From the NCBI GenBank assembly GCA_945982095.1, contig CAMFRR010000024.1, positions 1 through 9,430 of the forward strand: a stretch of DNA of 9,430 nt. The letters run 5' to 3'. The position numbers and the translations under genes were made by a program. The stretch comes from an uncultured Bacteroidales bacterium (lineage in GTDB: Bacteria; Bacteroidota; Bacteroidia; Bacteroidales; UBA932). Shown here piece by piece: positions 1 through 7,824 of this stretch (the stretch's first letter is position 1; every line of letters begins with the position of its first letter). The notes below the pieces were generated by a model that saw only the letters and a list, made by a program, of their open reading frames with translations, did not search any database and had not been told where the DNA came from.

Positions 1-2
1 GC

Positions 3-290
3 TGTCCGCACGGAATAAGCCATGACAAGCTTTGCAGCAATTGCGACCAAAGCACTATAGACCCAGGACACGAGCATTGCTGCAGCGACCAGCTCTTCAA
101 AATCAGCCTGACAGGCAGCGATGACACTGCATGGCACGTAAGGATTCAGTCTGAGTCCATGGATCTGCCTCCACGTATGCCAAGACCCTGCTGCTGCAAC
201 TATTGTTGTGAGCATAATCACGATATCGCTCCTCGCGGCTCTCCAATGCCGGGAGACATTCTTTCACAACTCTGCATTATAAGGATTTAG
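3..290 (+). CDS. 3' end of a Cys/His-rich small exported protein (HYC_CC_PP-like), 5' truncated
   Basis: An open frame of 95 codons runs from the window edge to the TAG at 288-290, so the start lies upstream. The product is very rich in cysteine and histidine: CPHGISHDKLCSNC near the beginning, then HEHCC, then CCCNYCCEHNH, and a proline-containing tail ending in LCIIRI. The spacing (an early Cys/His cluster, a CC pair, a Pro-rich stretch and a short hydrophobic C-terminus) resembles the small Bacteroidetes proteins annotated as HYC_CC_PP, which I recall lying next to TonB receptors and HMA proteins. That is the arrangement here, with the receptor starting 100 bases downstream. The inferred role is binding metal in the cell envelope, without direct proof. 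The opposite strand is also open here and gives a hydrophobic translation, but the + strand reading fits the operon better. The family assignment is tentative. Confidence 0.5.
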   Translation, partial: CPHGISHDKLCSNCDQSTIDPGHEHCCSDQLFKISLTGSDDTAWHVRIQSESMDLPPRMPRPCCCNYCCEHNHDIAPRGSPMPGDILSQLCIIRI

Positions 291-390
291 ACTTTTGCCC
301 CTTGTTCTTTATCAAGTCTGGGCCGCTTCAGCGTGCCCGGATAATGGGTGGCATACAGCCAAAGTTGAATCCTATCAATACAGAGAAATA
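291..390 (+). other. 100-base gap between the Cys-rich gene and the TonB receptor; nothing recognised
   Basis: The receptor frame stays open back to a TTG at 295, but the 32 extra residues before the ATG at 391 (beginning MPLVLYQVWAAS) do not resemble a signal peptide or a plug domain, so I treat the stretch as an untranslated spacer. I see no convincing terminator, no TAnnTTTG box and no riboswitch core. Read-through from the upstream gene is therefore the simplest model. Confidence 0.4.
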
Positions 391-2505
391 ATGAAATACA
401 TACATATATCAGCATTCGTGCTGGCTCTCTTTGCCGTAACGGCAGCAAATGCCCAGATAGACACTACAGGCATATATTCCGACAGGGCCGACAGCCTTGA
501 CGCCACAGTCGTGGTGGCTCGCCAGCCGGGCAACACCCTTAGCAAATATACACCGAACCGCGTTGAAACCATCACCGCTGCAGGACTTTGCAAAATGGCC
601 TGCTGCAACCTTGCGGAAAGCTTCGAGAATTCAGCCAGCGTGACAGTGGGCTATTCAGACGCTGTGACAGGAGCGCGTCAGATACGCCTTTTGGGCCTGA
701 GCGGCGTCTATACCCAGATGTTGGATGAGAATCGCCCTGTGATGAGGGGATTGGCATCGCCTTTCGGATTGGGATATGTACCTGGCCAATGGTTGGAAAG
801 CATTCAGATAGCCAAGGGTGTGACCTCTGTCATCAACGGTGTCGAGAGCCTCACTGGCCAGATCAACATGGAACACCGCAAACCGACGGATGAGAAACCT
901 CTCTTCCTCAATGCGGCCGTTATGAGCGACACCAAGGCCGACATCAACATCGCATCTTCGCTCCAGTTGAATGACGAGTGGAGCACAGTCATTCTGGGCC
1001 ACGTCAGCGGAAACTTCCTGGAGATGGACCACAACCATGACGGCTTCATGGACGATCCTAAAACCCTGCAGTTCAACCTGGCCAACCGCTGGCTCTATTA
1101 TGCCCCGAACGGCACACAGCTGCGCTTCGGAGTAAGGGCACTGCGAGATACCCGAGCCGGAGGACAGGTGAGCAAGATGTTCGAGAATCCATGGCAGTCG
1201 TCCATAATTAATCAGTCTGTCAATGGCTATATGAAACTGGGTATACCTCTGAACGAGGACAACTCACAGAACATTGCCGCTGTACTGGATTACAACTACT
1301 ATGATATGAATTCCAGCTTCGGCCCTACGACATATCATGGAGGCCAGCATTCAGCTTTTGTCAATCTGCTGTACCAGAATGAGATAAACGAGAGCCACAA
1401 GTTCACGGCAGGCGCCGGAACCACAATGGACTTCCTGCGTGAGAACATGATGAGGGATGTACCCGGAGGAATGCTTCACCGCAACCGTTTCGAGAATTTG
1501 CTCACAACTGAAGCATGCGCAGGAATATTCGGAGAATATACTTACAAATATGAGACAATACTGTCTGTCATTGCCGGTCTGAGAGGTGAATGGTATTACG
1601 GCAACTCTTTCAAGATCAGTCCACGTCTCACTTTGAAGTACGCGCCTATAGAGCAAGTGGTTATTCGTGCCAATGCCGGACGAGGACTGCGCTACAGCAA
1701 TCCTCTCAGCGACAATATAGGAGTATTTTCAAGCGCAAAGGCTTTCATAACCCCTGTGGGAAGCGACAATGGCGTATGGAAATATAAGCATATGCTGGAA
1801 GATGCCTGGACTGTTGGTGGAAACATAAGCTATTATTTCCCATTGGGTTATGGTCAGAATGCCTGGGTTAGCTTCGATTATTTCAGGAGCCAGTTCATAG
1901 ACCAGTCCATTGTTGACTATGAATATAATCCGGAGAAAATCGCTTTCTACAGCCTCGCAGACATAGGAGCCAGGGGCAAGAGTTGGTCAGACACTTATCA
2001 GCTGGACTTCTCTTGTGAACCTATTGAAAGATTTACCATCACTCTCACCGGACGATATACAAATGCAAGGATGATGACCACTCAGGGAATGGTTGAGCGC
2101 CCTATGACCAGCCGTTACAAGGCCGTGCTCAATCTCCAATATGCCACCAGGCTCAGCAAGTGGATCTTTGATTTTACTGCATCTCTGAACGGCTCGGCAA
2201 GGGTATACAGCTTTATGGAAGGGCTCACTGACGACAACGGCAAACTTCTGTACAAGAACGGCAACACTCCTGTTTATCCGCTGCTTTATGCCCAGGTTAC
2301 ACGTCGATTCAAGGGCGTTGACATTTATCTGGGAGGTGAGAACCTCACAAATTTCCGCCAGAAAAACGTGATATTGGGAGTCAAGGGAGCCGACGGTCAC
2401 GTGGACACAAGCCTGCCATCTTTCGATGCAAGTTGCGTTTGGGGTCCGCTTATGGGCATAAAAGTGTACGCTGGCGTACGATTCACACTTTGGAAAACAG
2501 AATAA
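391..2505 (+). CDS. TonB-dependent outer-membrane receptor, probably for a metal or metal complex
   Basis: A 704-residue outer-membrane receptor driven by TonB. The ATG at 391 is chosen because it opens a clean signal peptide (residues 1-21, cleavage after ANA). A TonB-box-like DATVVVA lies at 37-43. The plug covers about 45-165 and includes GLCKMACCNLAESFE (66-80) and LLGLSGVYTQML (100-111). The rest is a beta-barrel ending in YAGVRFTLWKTE. There is no N-terminal carboxypeptidase-regulatory-like domain, so this is not a SusC protein. The ACCNL-ESFE plug signature is typical of a Bacteroidetes receptor family that I recall being paired with HMA proteins, and an exported HMA protein follows 28 bases downstream. 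Residues 213-222 (DHNHDGFMDD) look like an EF-hand-type acidic loop. A metal-related substrate is inferred from context; which metal, or whether it is carried by a chelator, cannot be read from the sequence. Confidence 0.9.
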   Translation: MKYIHISAFVLALFAVTAANAQIDTTGIYSDRADSLDATVVVARQPGNTLSKYTPNRVETITAAGLCKMACCNLAESFENSASVTVGYSDAVTGARQIRLLGLSGVYTQMLDENRPVMRGLASPFGLGYVPGQWLESIQIAKGVTSVINGVESLTGQINMEHRKPTDEKPLFLNAAVMSDTKADINIASSLQLNDEWSTVILGHVSGNFLEMDHNHDGFMDDPKTLQFNLANRWLYYAPNGTQLRFGVRALRDTRAGGQVSKMFENPWQSSIINQSVNGYMKLGIPLNEDNSQNIAAVLDYNYYDMNSSFGPTTYHGGQHSAFVNLLYQNEINESHKFTAGAGTTMDFLRENMMRDVPGGMLHRNRFENLLTTEACAGIFGEYTYKYETILSVIAGLRGEWYYGNSFKISPRLTLKYAPIEQVVIRANAGRGLRYSNPLSDNIGVFSSAKAFITPVGSDNGVWKYKHMLEDAWTVGGNISYYFPLGYGQNAWVSFDYFRSQFIDQSIVDYEYNPEKIAFYSLADIGARGKSWSDTYQLDFSCEPIERFTITLTGRYTNARMMTTQGMVERPMTSRYKAVLNLQYATRLSKWIFDFTASLNGSARVYSFMEGLTDDNGKLLYKNGNTPVYPLLYAQVTRRFKGVDIYLGGENLTNFRQKNVILGVKGADGHVDTSLPSFDASCVWGPLMGIKVYAGVRFTLWKTE

Positions 2506-2533
2506 TCAACATTAAATCAGTATATTATATCAT

Positions 2534-2866
2534 ATGAAACAGCTTATCTACATTCTTTTGGCCGTATTCCTGGCCATGCCTGCCACTGAGAGCATTTCCA
2601 TGGCAACAGAGTCATACGTTTCACAGAAAACGTCAAAAAAGCCTAAAAAGGACATCAGGACAGTAACTCTCAGCGCAAACATACATTGTAAGAATTGCGC
2701 AAACAAGATACGCGAGAACATTGCGTTTGAGAAAGGTGTCGAGGACCTCGAAGTGTCTGTAGAACAGCGCACTGTCGTGATTAAATATAATGCCGCCAAG
2801 ACCTCTGTGGAGACTCTGCTTTCTGCAATGAAAAAGCTGGGTTATCCTGCAAAGGTTGTAGAATAA
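2534..2866 (+). CDS. Exported heavy-metal-associated (HMA) domain protein
   Basis: A 110-residue protein with an N-terminal signal peptide (hydrophobic core about residues 4-16, likely cleavage near 24), a short lysine-rich linker (31-40, QKTSKKPKKD) and one HMA domain (about 42-110). The metal site is IHCKNC, with cysteines at 52 and 55; the usual Met two residues before the first Cys is Ile here. The rest has the expected pattern: a helix with KIRENI, GVEDLEVSVEQ, a VVIKY strand, and LGYPAKV at the end. HMA domains bind soft metals such as Cu(I) through the two cysteines. Export points to a periplasmic or lipid-facing metal-binding role, not that of a cytosolic chaperone or P-type ATPase domain. 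It follows the TonB receptor by 28 bases with no terminator between, so co-transcription is likely. The metal is not determined. Confidence 0.92.
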   Translation: MKQLIYILLAVFLAMPATESISMATESYVSQKTSKKPKKDIRTVTLSANIHCKNCANKIRENIAFEKGVEDLEVSVEQRTVVIKYNAAKTSVETLLSAMKKLGYPAKVVE

Positions 2867-2872
2867 AAAACA

Positions 2873-2890
2873 GGGGCTTACAAAAGCCCC
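2873..2890. terminator. Hairpin terminator between convergent genes
   Basis: GGGGCTT (2873-2879) pairs with AAGCCCC (2884-2890) around a 4-base loop. Read on the - strand, the stem is followed by TG and a run of six T, a good intrinsic terminator for the aminopeptidase gene. On the + strand the downstream tract is weaker (CGATTTATT), so termination of the HMA operon there may be partial. Confidence 0.8.
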
Positions 2891-2894
2891 CGAT

Positions 2895-4328
2895 TTATTG
2901 TTTCATGGCGTCTTCTACTTCGGCCGACTTGATTGGAAGTCTGGTGGTGCCGAGGTGGCGGGCGCCATTCTCTGTAACAAGTATGTCATCCTCAAGCCTT
3001 ATTCCTCCGAAATCGGCGTAGGCCTGAAGTTTGTCAAAATTCACAAAGCCTTTGTCGAGGCCATTCTTGCGGAAATACTCCCAAAGGGCAGGAATGAAGT
3101 ATATGCCTGGTTCATCCGTAATTACATTGCCCGGCACCAGTTTGCGGGCCATACGCAGCGAGCCCAGACCCAATTGGCTTGCACGCTGCTGGTCTTCGTC
3201 ATAACCCACATAGTTTTCTCCATAATCCTCCATATCATGCACATCAAGGCCCATATTGTGGCCCAGGCCGTGAGGCATGAACATTCCGGCTATACCTTCT
3301 GCCAGCATCACATCAGTATCTCCATTCACAAGGCCCAGGTCCTTTAGTCCGCACAACATGTGACGACAGGTGGCAAGATGTACGTCTCGATAACTTACTC
3401 CAGGAGCCACCATATTGAATGCAAACTCGTTACAAGACTCCACAATATCGTATATTTCTCTCTGCATGGTGGTAAACTTGCCTGAAGACGGAAGGGTACG
3501 GGTAAAATCAGAACAATAGTAGCTGTCTAAAGTCAGACCGGCATCTATGAGGAGCAGGCGACCTTCAGTGATGACGCCGCTGTGGTCGTGACCGTGAAGA
3601 ATCTGGCCGTTCTGGCTCAATATGGTAGGGAAGCTCACACCCCAGCCCTTGGTTGCGGCAAAAGCGTCCATAGCGCCGGCCAAATCCCTTTCAAGCGCAC
3701 CGAGACGACATCCGTTGCGGCCTATTGTGTGCATCTGCACGCCCATGTCACAGGCATGGTCCAGTTCCGCTATCTCTGCATCATCTTTCACGAGACGCAT
3801 AGACACTACGGCCTTTACCATCTCAAGTGAAGAATGTACATAATCTGCCTCATCGTAAGGAGCAGTCTTATATACCTGTGCTGCTGTAGAACCCGTAAGC
3901 TCAGCCATCTTCATGCGGTTGAAGTAACGTCCGCTTGGAAGGAAATGCACAGGAATGTCATTTTGCAGGGCAAAACGCACAGCTGTGTCGAAATCTGCAT
4001 ATTTTGACACCTTGTCAACTCCGGCTTTGCCGGCTTTGTCCAAGACTGTAGGCTGAGGGCCCATCCATATAATGTCATCAATATCAACATCATCCGCATA
4101 TATACACTCCTTCCCGTTGGAAAGGTTGATGGAGGCGGCAAAACCGGGCTCATCTATGCCCCAGAAATATACAAAACTGCTGTCCTGGCGGAAACGGTAA
4201 CTGTTGCTGCTGTAATTCATGGCGGCTTCTCCATTACCTAAAAAGACTGCAACTCCTTCTGCACCTAATGCTTGCATACGGCTGACGAACTCTTTGCGAC
4301 GTGCCTTGTAAATGTTTTCGTTGAACAT
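2895..4328 (-). CDS. pepP: Xaa-Pro aminopeptidase (aminopeptidase P, peptidase family M24B)
   Basis: A 477-residue cytoplasmic dimetal (usually Mn) peptidase that removes an N-terminal residue preceding proline. An AMP_N domain occupies about residues 3-140 and the pita-bread catalytic domain about 170-465. All five metal ligands are visible: D262 (LLLIDAG), D274 (CSDFTRT), H357 (HGLGHNMG), E406 (ITDEPGIY) and E446 (GIRLEDD); H353 is the conserved catalytic-site histidine. The start is the codon at 4326-4328 (MFNENIYKARR), which matches the usual N-terminus of the family. A longer in-frame extension to 4487 would add 53 residues, cover the whole intergenic region and overlap the GH3 gene, so it is rejected. 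The gene stands alone, with a promoter-like box just upstream and a terminator just after its stop. It looks intact and housekeeping. Confidence 0.95.
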   Translation of the reverse strand: MFNENIYKARRKEFVSRMQALGAEGVAVFLGNGEAAMNYSSNSYRFRQDSSFVYFWGIDEPGFAASINLSNGKECIYADDVDIDDIIWMGPQPTVLDKAGKAGVDKVSKYADFDTAVRFALQNDIPVHFLPSGRYFNRMKMAELTGSTAAQVYKTAPYDEADYVHSSLEMVKAVVSMRLVKDDAEIAELDHACDMGVQMHTIGRNGCRLGALERDLAGAMDAFAATKGWGVSFPTILSQNGQILHGHDHSGVITEGRLLLIDAGLTLDSYYCSDFTRTLPSSGKFTTMQREIYDIVESCNEFAFNMVAPGVSYRDVHLATCRHMLCGLKDLGLVNGDTDVMLAEGIAGMFMPHGLGHNMGLDVHDMEDYGENYVGYDEDQQRASQLGLGSLRMARKLVPGNVITDEPGIYFIPALWEYFRKNGLDKGFVNFDKLQAYADFGGIRLEDDILVTENGARHLGTTRLPIKSAEVEDAMKQ

Positions 4329-4354
4329 AATGTAGAATTTACTATTTGAACGCC

Positions 4355-4362
4355 CAAAGATA
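4355..4362 (-). promoter_or_regulatory. Bacteroidetes-type -7 box for the aminopeptidase gene
   Basis: On the - strand the bases read TATCTTTG, an exact TAnnTTTG match, ending 27 bases before the start codon. That would leave a leader of roughly 20 bases. No clear TTTG-type -33 element is seen at the usual distance, so the call rests on the -7 box and its position. Confidence 0.5.
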
Positions 4363-4396
4363 CAATTATTATTTCTGCATTTCTCTTTTTCTTTTG

Positions 4397-4404
4397 TATA
4401 TTTG
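4397..4404 (+). promoter_or_regulatory. Bacteroidetes-type -7 box for the GH3-GH130 operon
   Basis: The bases read TATATTTG, an exact TAnnTTTG match, 25 bases before the ATG at 4429, so the predicted leader is about 20 bases. A partial -33-like TTTCTG lies about 20 bases upstream (4372-4377). No operator repeat was recognised between the two divergent promoters. Confidence 0.55.
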
Positions 4405-4428
4405 TTTGACAAACACATTAAAGCGTAT

Positions 4429-6765
4429 ATGAAGATTACACAAAGTATGGCCGCCATAGCCACAGTCCTCCTGATGACGGCATGCAACGGAATTCCTGCG
4501 TATCAAGACAGCAGTCTGAGCCCTGAAGAAAGAACTGCAGACCTTCTGAAACGTATGAATGTGGAAGAAAAGATAGGCCAGCTGCTATGCCCGCTCGGGT
4601 GGCCCATGTATGACAAGGTCAGCGAAGACAGCTCCTGTGTATCAGAACAATATGTACGTTTCATAAATGAACAGCACGGAGGAATGCTGTGGGCAACCTT
4701 CCGTGCCGACCCTTGGACTAAAAAGACACTTGAGAACGGCCTCAACCCAAGTCTGGCCGCCAAAACTTACAACGCCCTTCAACGCTATGCGATAGAGAAC
4801 AGCCGCCTGGGCATACCTATCATATTGGCAGAGGAAGCCCCTCACGGACACATGGCCATAGGAACCACCGTGTTCCCTACGAGCATAGGTCTTGCTTCGA
4901 GCTGGAACCGCGCCACAATAGAAGAAGTGGGACGCTGCATAGCTCAGGAGCTCAGGGCTCAGGGCGGTCACATTGGTTACGGCCCTGTCATTGACCTTGC
5001 ACGCGAACCTCGCTGGTCAAGGGTGGAGGAAACATACGGCGAGGATGTTTACCTCACATCGGAGATGGCCGCTGCGATGATTCACGGAACAGCTCCAAAA
5101 ACCAACGGTTGGGACAAGGGTATCATCTCCACTCTCAAGCACTTTGTGGCTTACGGCATTCCTGAGGGTGGACACAACGGCAACCCTTCATTCGTAGGAG
5201 AGAGGGATCTTCAGGAAAACTTCCTTCCTGCCTTCAAGAGCGCAATTGACGCCGGCGCCCTCTCAGTGATGACATCATACAACGCAATTGACGGTGTTCC
5301 AAGCACTTCCAACAAGAAACTGCTAACAGACCTGCTGCATGGACAATGGAATTTCGAGGGTTTTGTGGTGTCGGATCTCGAAAGCATTGACGGACTGTAT
5401 GGCAGCCATCATATTGCAAAAGACAAGCAGCAGGCAGGAGAAATGGCATTGCTGGCAGGTTTGGACGTAGACCTCGGAGCCAATTGCTTCAAACTTCTGA
5501 AAGAAAGTCTGGAAGCCGGTCGTATCAGCATGGCTGACCTGGACCGTGCTGCTGGCAGGGTTCTGAAATTGAAATTCCAGCTCGGCCTTTTTGATAACCC
5601 ATATATAGATGAAAGCCTTCCTGCTCAGACAGTACGTACAAGCGAACATATGGAACTTGCACGCAAGGCGGCGCGCGAAGGAGTGGTGCTCCTGGAGAAC
5701 AAGGGCGTGCTTCCTCTGAAAAAAGGCAGCCGCATTGCAGTCATTGGTCCTAATGCCGACAATATGTACAATCAGCTTGGCGATTATACGGCCCCTCAGG
5801 AGCGCAGCAATGTAAAGACTGTGCTTGACGGCATCAAGGCTGTGGCAGGTGAGGCTAATGTGAGCTATGTGAAAGCCTGTGCGGTAAGGGACGAATCTTG
5901 GGATGAAATTTCCAAGGCTGCTGCAGCTGCGAAGAATGCAGATGTTGCTGTTGTGGTTGTGGGAGGTTCCAGCGCCAGGGATTTCCGCACAAAATATATA
6001 GATACAGGTGCAGCCGTAGTGGATGATTCGCAGGGAGTCAGCGATATGGAATCCGGCGAGGGCTTCGACAGGGCAAGCCTCGAGCTGATGGGCTTGCAGA
6101 ACAAGCTGCTGAAGGCCGTCAAAGCCAGCGGTACACCTATGGTTGTGGTCTACATTGAAGGCCGCCCATTGGACAAGAATTGGGCAAAAGAGAATGCTGA
6201 CGCCCTCCTGACCCTCTTCTATCCAGGTCAGGAAGGAGGCCTTGCCTGCGCAGATGTGCTCTTCGGTGAATACAACCCTGCCGGCCGCCTGCCTGTATCA
6301 GTGCCTCGTTCAGTGGGACAGCTGCCTGTATATTATAACAAGAAATTCCCTGCAGGGCACGATTATGTGGAAATGCCTTCAGCCGCCCTGTATGAATTCG
6401 GCTATGGCCTCAGCTATACAAGCTTCAGCTACAGCGACATAGAGCTGACAGAATCTGGAGACAACAATTTCACAGTAAGCTGTACCATAAGCAATACTGG
6501 CAAATATGACGGTGACGAGGTGGCCCAGCTATACATAACAGACCTGTACGCTTCCACTGCCCGACCTCAGAAGCAGCTGCGTGGCTTCGAAAGGATATTC
6601 ATTCCTGCCGGCGAATCACGCAAAGTAAGCTTCGAACTTGGTCCTGAGGACTTTGCCCTTGTTAATCCGCAGATGGAGACAGTTGTGGAAGCAGGAGAAG
6701 TCCTGGTTTCCATAGGAGCATCATCAAAAGATATAAAACTGACAACTACACTAAATATTAAATAA
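4429..6765 (+). CDS. GH3 beta-glycosidase lipoprotein (beta-glucosidase/xylosidase type)
   Basis: A 778-residue retaining exo-beta-glycosidase of family GH3. The ATG at 4429 gives a lipoprotein signal peptide with Cys19 as the lipidation site (LLMTAC), so the enzyme is anchored in the cell envelope. Domains: (beta/alpha)8 barrel about 30-390, alpha/beta sandwich about 415-660, fibronectin-III-like domain about 670-778. Visible motifs are KHFVAYG (237-243), [11 protein letters not shown] (281-291) and the nucleophile loop GFVVSDL with Asp316. The likely acid/base glutamate is in SGEGFDR (542-548, E544). The barrel lacks the KHFPGHG motif of NagZ-type N-acetylglucosaminidases. SDL replaces the commoner SDW, which I believe is a subfamily trait. 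Its length is normal and no PA14 insert is seen. It is the first gene of an operon with GH130, 5 bases downstream. Glucose, xylose or another sugar as substrate cannot be decided from sequence. Confidence 0.93.
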   Translation: MKITQSMAAIATVLLMTACNGIPAYQDSSLSPEERTADLLKRMNVEEKIGQLLCPLGWPMYDKVSEDSSCVSEQYVRFINEQHGGMLWATFRADPWTKKTLENGLNPSLAAKTYNALQRYAIENSRLGIPIILAEEAPHGHMAIGTTVFPTSIGLASSWNRATIEEVGRCIAQELRAQGGHIGYGPVIDLAREPRWSRVEETYGEDVYLTSEMAAAMIHGTAPKTNGWDKGIISTLKHFVAYGIPEGGHNGNPSFVGERDLQENFLPAFKSAIDAGALSVMTSYNAIDGVPSTSNKKLLTDLLHGQWNFEGFVVSDLESIDGLYGSHHIAKDKQQAGEMALLAGLDVDLGANCFKLLKESLEAGRISMADLDRAAGRVLKLKFQLGLFDNPYIDESLPAQTVRTSEHMELARKAAREGVVLLENKGVLPLKKGSRIAVIGPNADNMYNQLGDYTAPQERSNVKTVLDGIKAVAGEANVSYVKACAVRDESWDEISKAAAAAKNADVAVVVVGGSSARDFRTKYIDTGAAVVDDSQGVSDMESGEGFDRASLELMGLQNKLLKAVKASGTPMVVVYIEGRPLDKNWAKENADALLTLFYPGQEGGLACADVLFGEYNPAGRLPVSVPRSVGQLPVYYNKKFPAGHDYVEMPSAALYEFGYGLSYTSFSYSDIELTESGDNNFTVSCTISNTGKYDGDEVAQLYITDLYASTARPQKQLRGFERIFIPAGESRKVSFELGPEDFALVNPQMETVVEAGEVLVSIGASSKDIKLTTTLNIK

Positions 6766-6770
6766 TTGCC

Positions 6771-7736
6771 ATGAATAACATTTTTCCTTGGGAAGAACGT
6801 CCTGAAGGATGCAAGACAGTACTTTGGCGTTACAGCGCAAATCCTGTAATCCCTCGTAATCTTCTTCCAAATTCAAACAGCATCTTCAATTCTGCCGTTG
6901 TTCCTTTCGGCGACGGTTATGCCGGTGTATTCCGTTGTGACGACACCAATATCAGAATGACCCTCCACGTGGGTTTCTCAAAAGACGGACTTCATTGGGA
7001 CATTCAGCCTGAAAAGCTGGAATTCGACTGTGATAACCCAGAAATCGGAAAATGGGAATACGGTTACGACCCTCGTGTCGTTAAGATTGAGGACAAATAC
7101 TATGTGACTTGGTGCAACGGTTATCATGGACCTACTATTGGCATAGCATGGACCACTGATTTCAAGACCTTCCACCAGTTGGAGAACGCTTTCGTGCCAT
7201 ATAACCGCAATGGCGTGTTATTTCCTCGCAAGATCAATGGCAAGTTCGCCCTTCTTTCACGTCCTTCTGATTCTGGTCACACTCCTTTCGGCGACATATT
7301 CTATAGCGAATCTCCTGATATGGAGTTCTGGGGCCACCATCGTTTCGTGATGGGTCCTTCACGCTTTGAGGACAGTGCATGGCAGTGTTGCAAGGTGGGC
7401 GCAGGTCCTGTTCCAATTGAGCTTGAGGACGGATGGCTGCTTTTCTACCATGGTGTACACCACACTTGCCAGGGTTTCAACTATTCTTTCGGAGCCGCAA
7501 TACTGGACAAGGATGAACCGTGGAAAGTGCTGTACCGCACAGGCCCTTACCTCTTGCATCCTGAGACACTCTATGAGATGACAGGTGATGTGCCTAATGT
7601 ATGTTTCCCATGCGCCACACTGGTGGACGGCAACCGTATTGCCATATACTATGGCGCTGCTGATACAGTTGTTGGACTTTGCTTCGGCTATATTGACGAA
7701 ATCGTAAAGTTCACCAAGGAAAACAGCATACAGTAG
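6771..7736 (+). CDS. GH130 beta-mannoside phosphorylase, probable Man-beta-1,4-GlcNAc type
   Basis: A 321-residue five-bladed beta-propeller enzyme without a signal peptide, hence cytoplasmic. GH130 phosphorylases split a beta-mannoside with inorganic phosphate to give mannose-1-phosphate. The catalytic Asp is D100 in GYDPRV. Basic residues expected to hold phosphate are present: R55, R146-N147 (YNRNG), R164 (LSRPSD), K208 (CCKVGAGP) and H227 (FYHGVHH). GH130 hydrolases lack such residues, so phosphorolysis is favoured. From memory, these align at a constant four-residue offset with the characterised N-glycan phosphorylase UhgbMP. The length also suits this subgroup better than the roughly 390-residue mannosylglucose phosphorylases. 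The start 5 bases after the GH3 stop implies co-transcription. Arginine is almost always CGT/CGC, suggesting good expression. A beta-1,4-mannooligosaccharide phosphorylase is the main alternative. Confidence 0.88.
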   Translation: MNNIFPWEERPEGCKTVLWRYSANPVIPRNLLPNSNSIFNSAVVPFGDGYAGVFRCDDTNIRMTLHVGFSKDGLHWDIQPEKLEFDCDNPEIGKWEYGYDPRVVKIEDKYYVTWCNGYHGPTIGIAWTTDFKTFHQLENAFVPYNRNGVLFPRKINGKFALLSRPSDSGHTPFGDIFYSESPDMEFWGHHRFVMGPSRFEDSAWQCCKVGAGPVPIELEDGWLLFYHGVHHTCQGFNYSFGAAILDKDEPWKVLYRTGPYLLHPETLYEMTGDVPNVCFPCATLVDGNRIAIYYGAADTVVGLCFGYIDEIVKFTKENSIQ

Positions 7737-7749
7737 TTCCAGCTTCGCA

Positions 7750-7764
7750 TTTGAGCAGCTCAAA
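7750..7764. repeat. Short perfect palindrome after the GH130 stop
   Basis: TTTGAGCAGCTCAAA is self-complementary around its central base, with a 6-base stem and a 3-base loop if it folds. It lies 13 bases after the GH130 stop and just before the main terminator. It has no T-tract, so it is not itself an intrinsic terminator; it may protect the 3' end or be chance. Confidence 0.4.
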
Positions 7765-7768
7765 TACT

Positions 7769-7806
7769 AAAAGAGGATGACCCGTAATGTAAGGTCATCC
7801 TCTTTT
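7769..7806. terminator. Strong bidirectional terminator between GH130 and GH92
   Basis: A perfect 14-base stem pairs 7769-7782 (AAAAGAGGATGACC) with 7793-7806 around a 10-base loop. The GC-containing core is flanked by A on one side and T on the other. Each strand therefore presents a hairpin followed by a T-rich tract, as expected for two converging genes sharing one terminator. Confidence 0.9.
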
Positions 7807-7824
7807 ATTTTGATAATCTGTCAA

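Noticed and set aside
2..232. Open frame on the - strand at the left edge with a hydrophobic translation (MLTTIVAAAGSW...)
   Set aside because: It is the reverse of a Cys/His-rich + strand frame that fits the metal operon, and I recognise no family in the - strand translation. The + strand reading is preferred but not proven.
295..390. N-terminal extension of the TonB receptor from a TTG
   Set aside because: The extra 32 residues precede a complete signal peptide starting at the ATG at 391, so they would block normal export.
655..1085. Long - strand frames inside the receptor gene (also at 1351-1656 and 1987-2400)
   Set aside because: They are antisense shadows of a well-supported coding region and have no recognisable domains or start context.
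4402..4428. TTG start for the GH3 gene
   Set aside because: It lies inside the proposed -7 box, and the ATG at 4429 opens an ideal lipoprotein signal peptide.
4329..4487. N-terminal extension of the aminopeptidase
   Set aside because: It adds a hydrophobic stretch not found in this cytosolic family, covers the intergenic promoters and overlaps the GH3 coding start.
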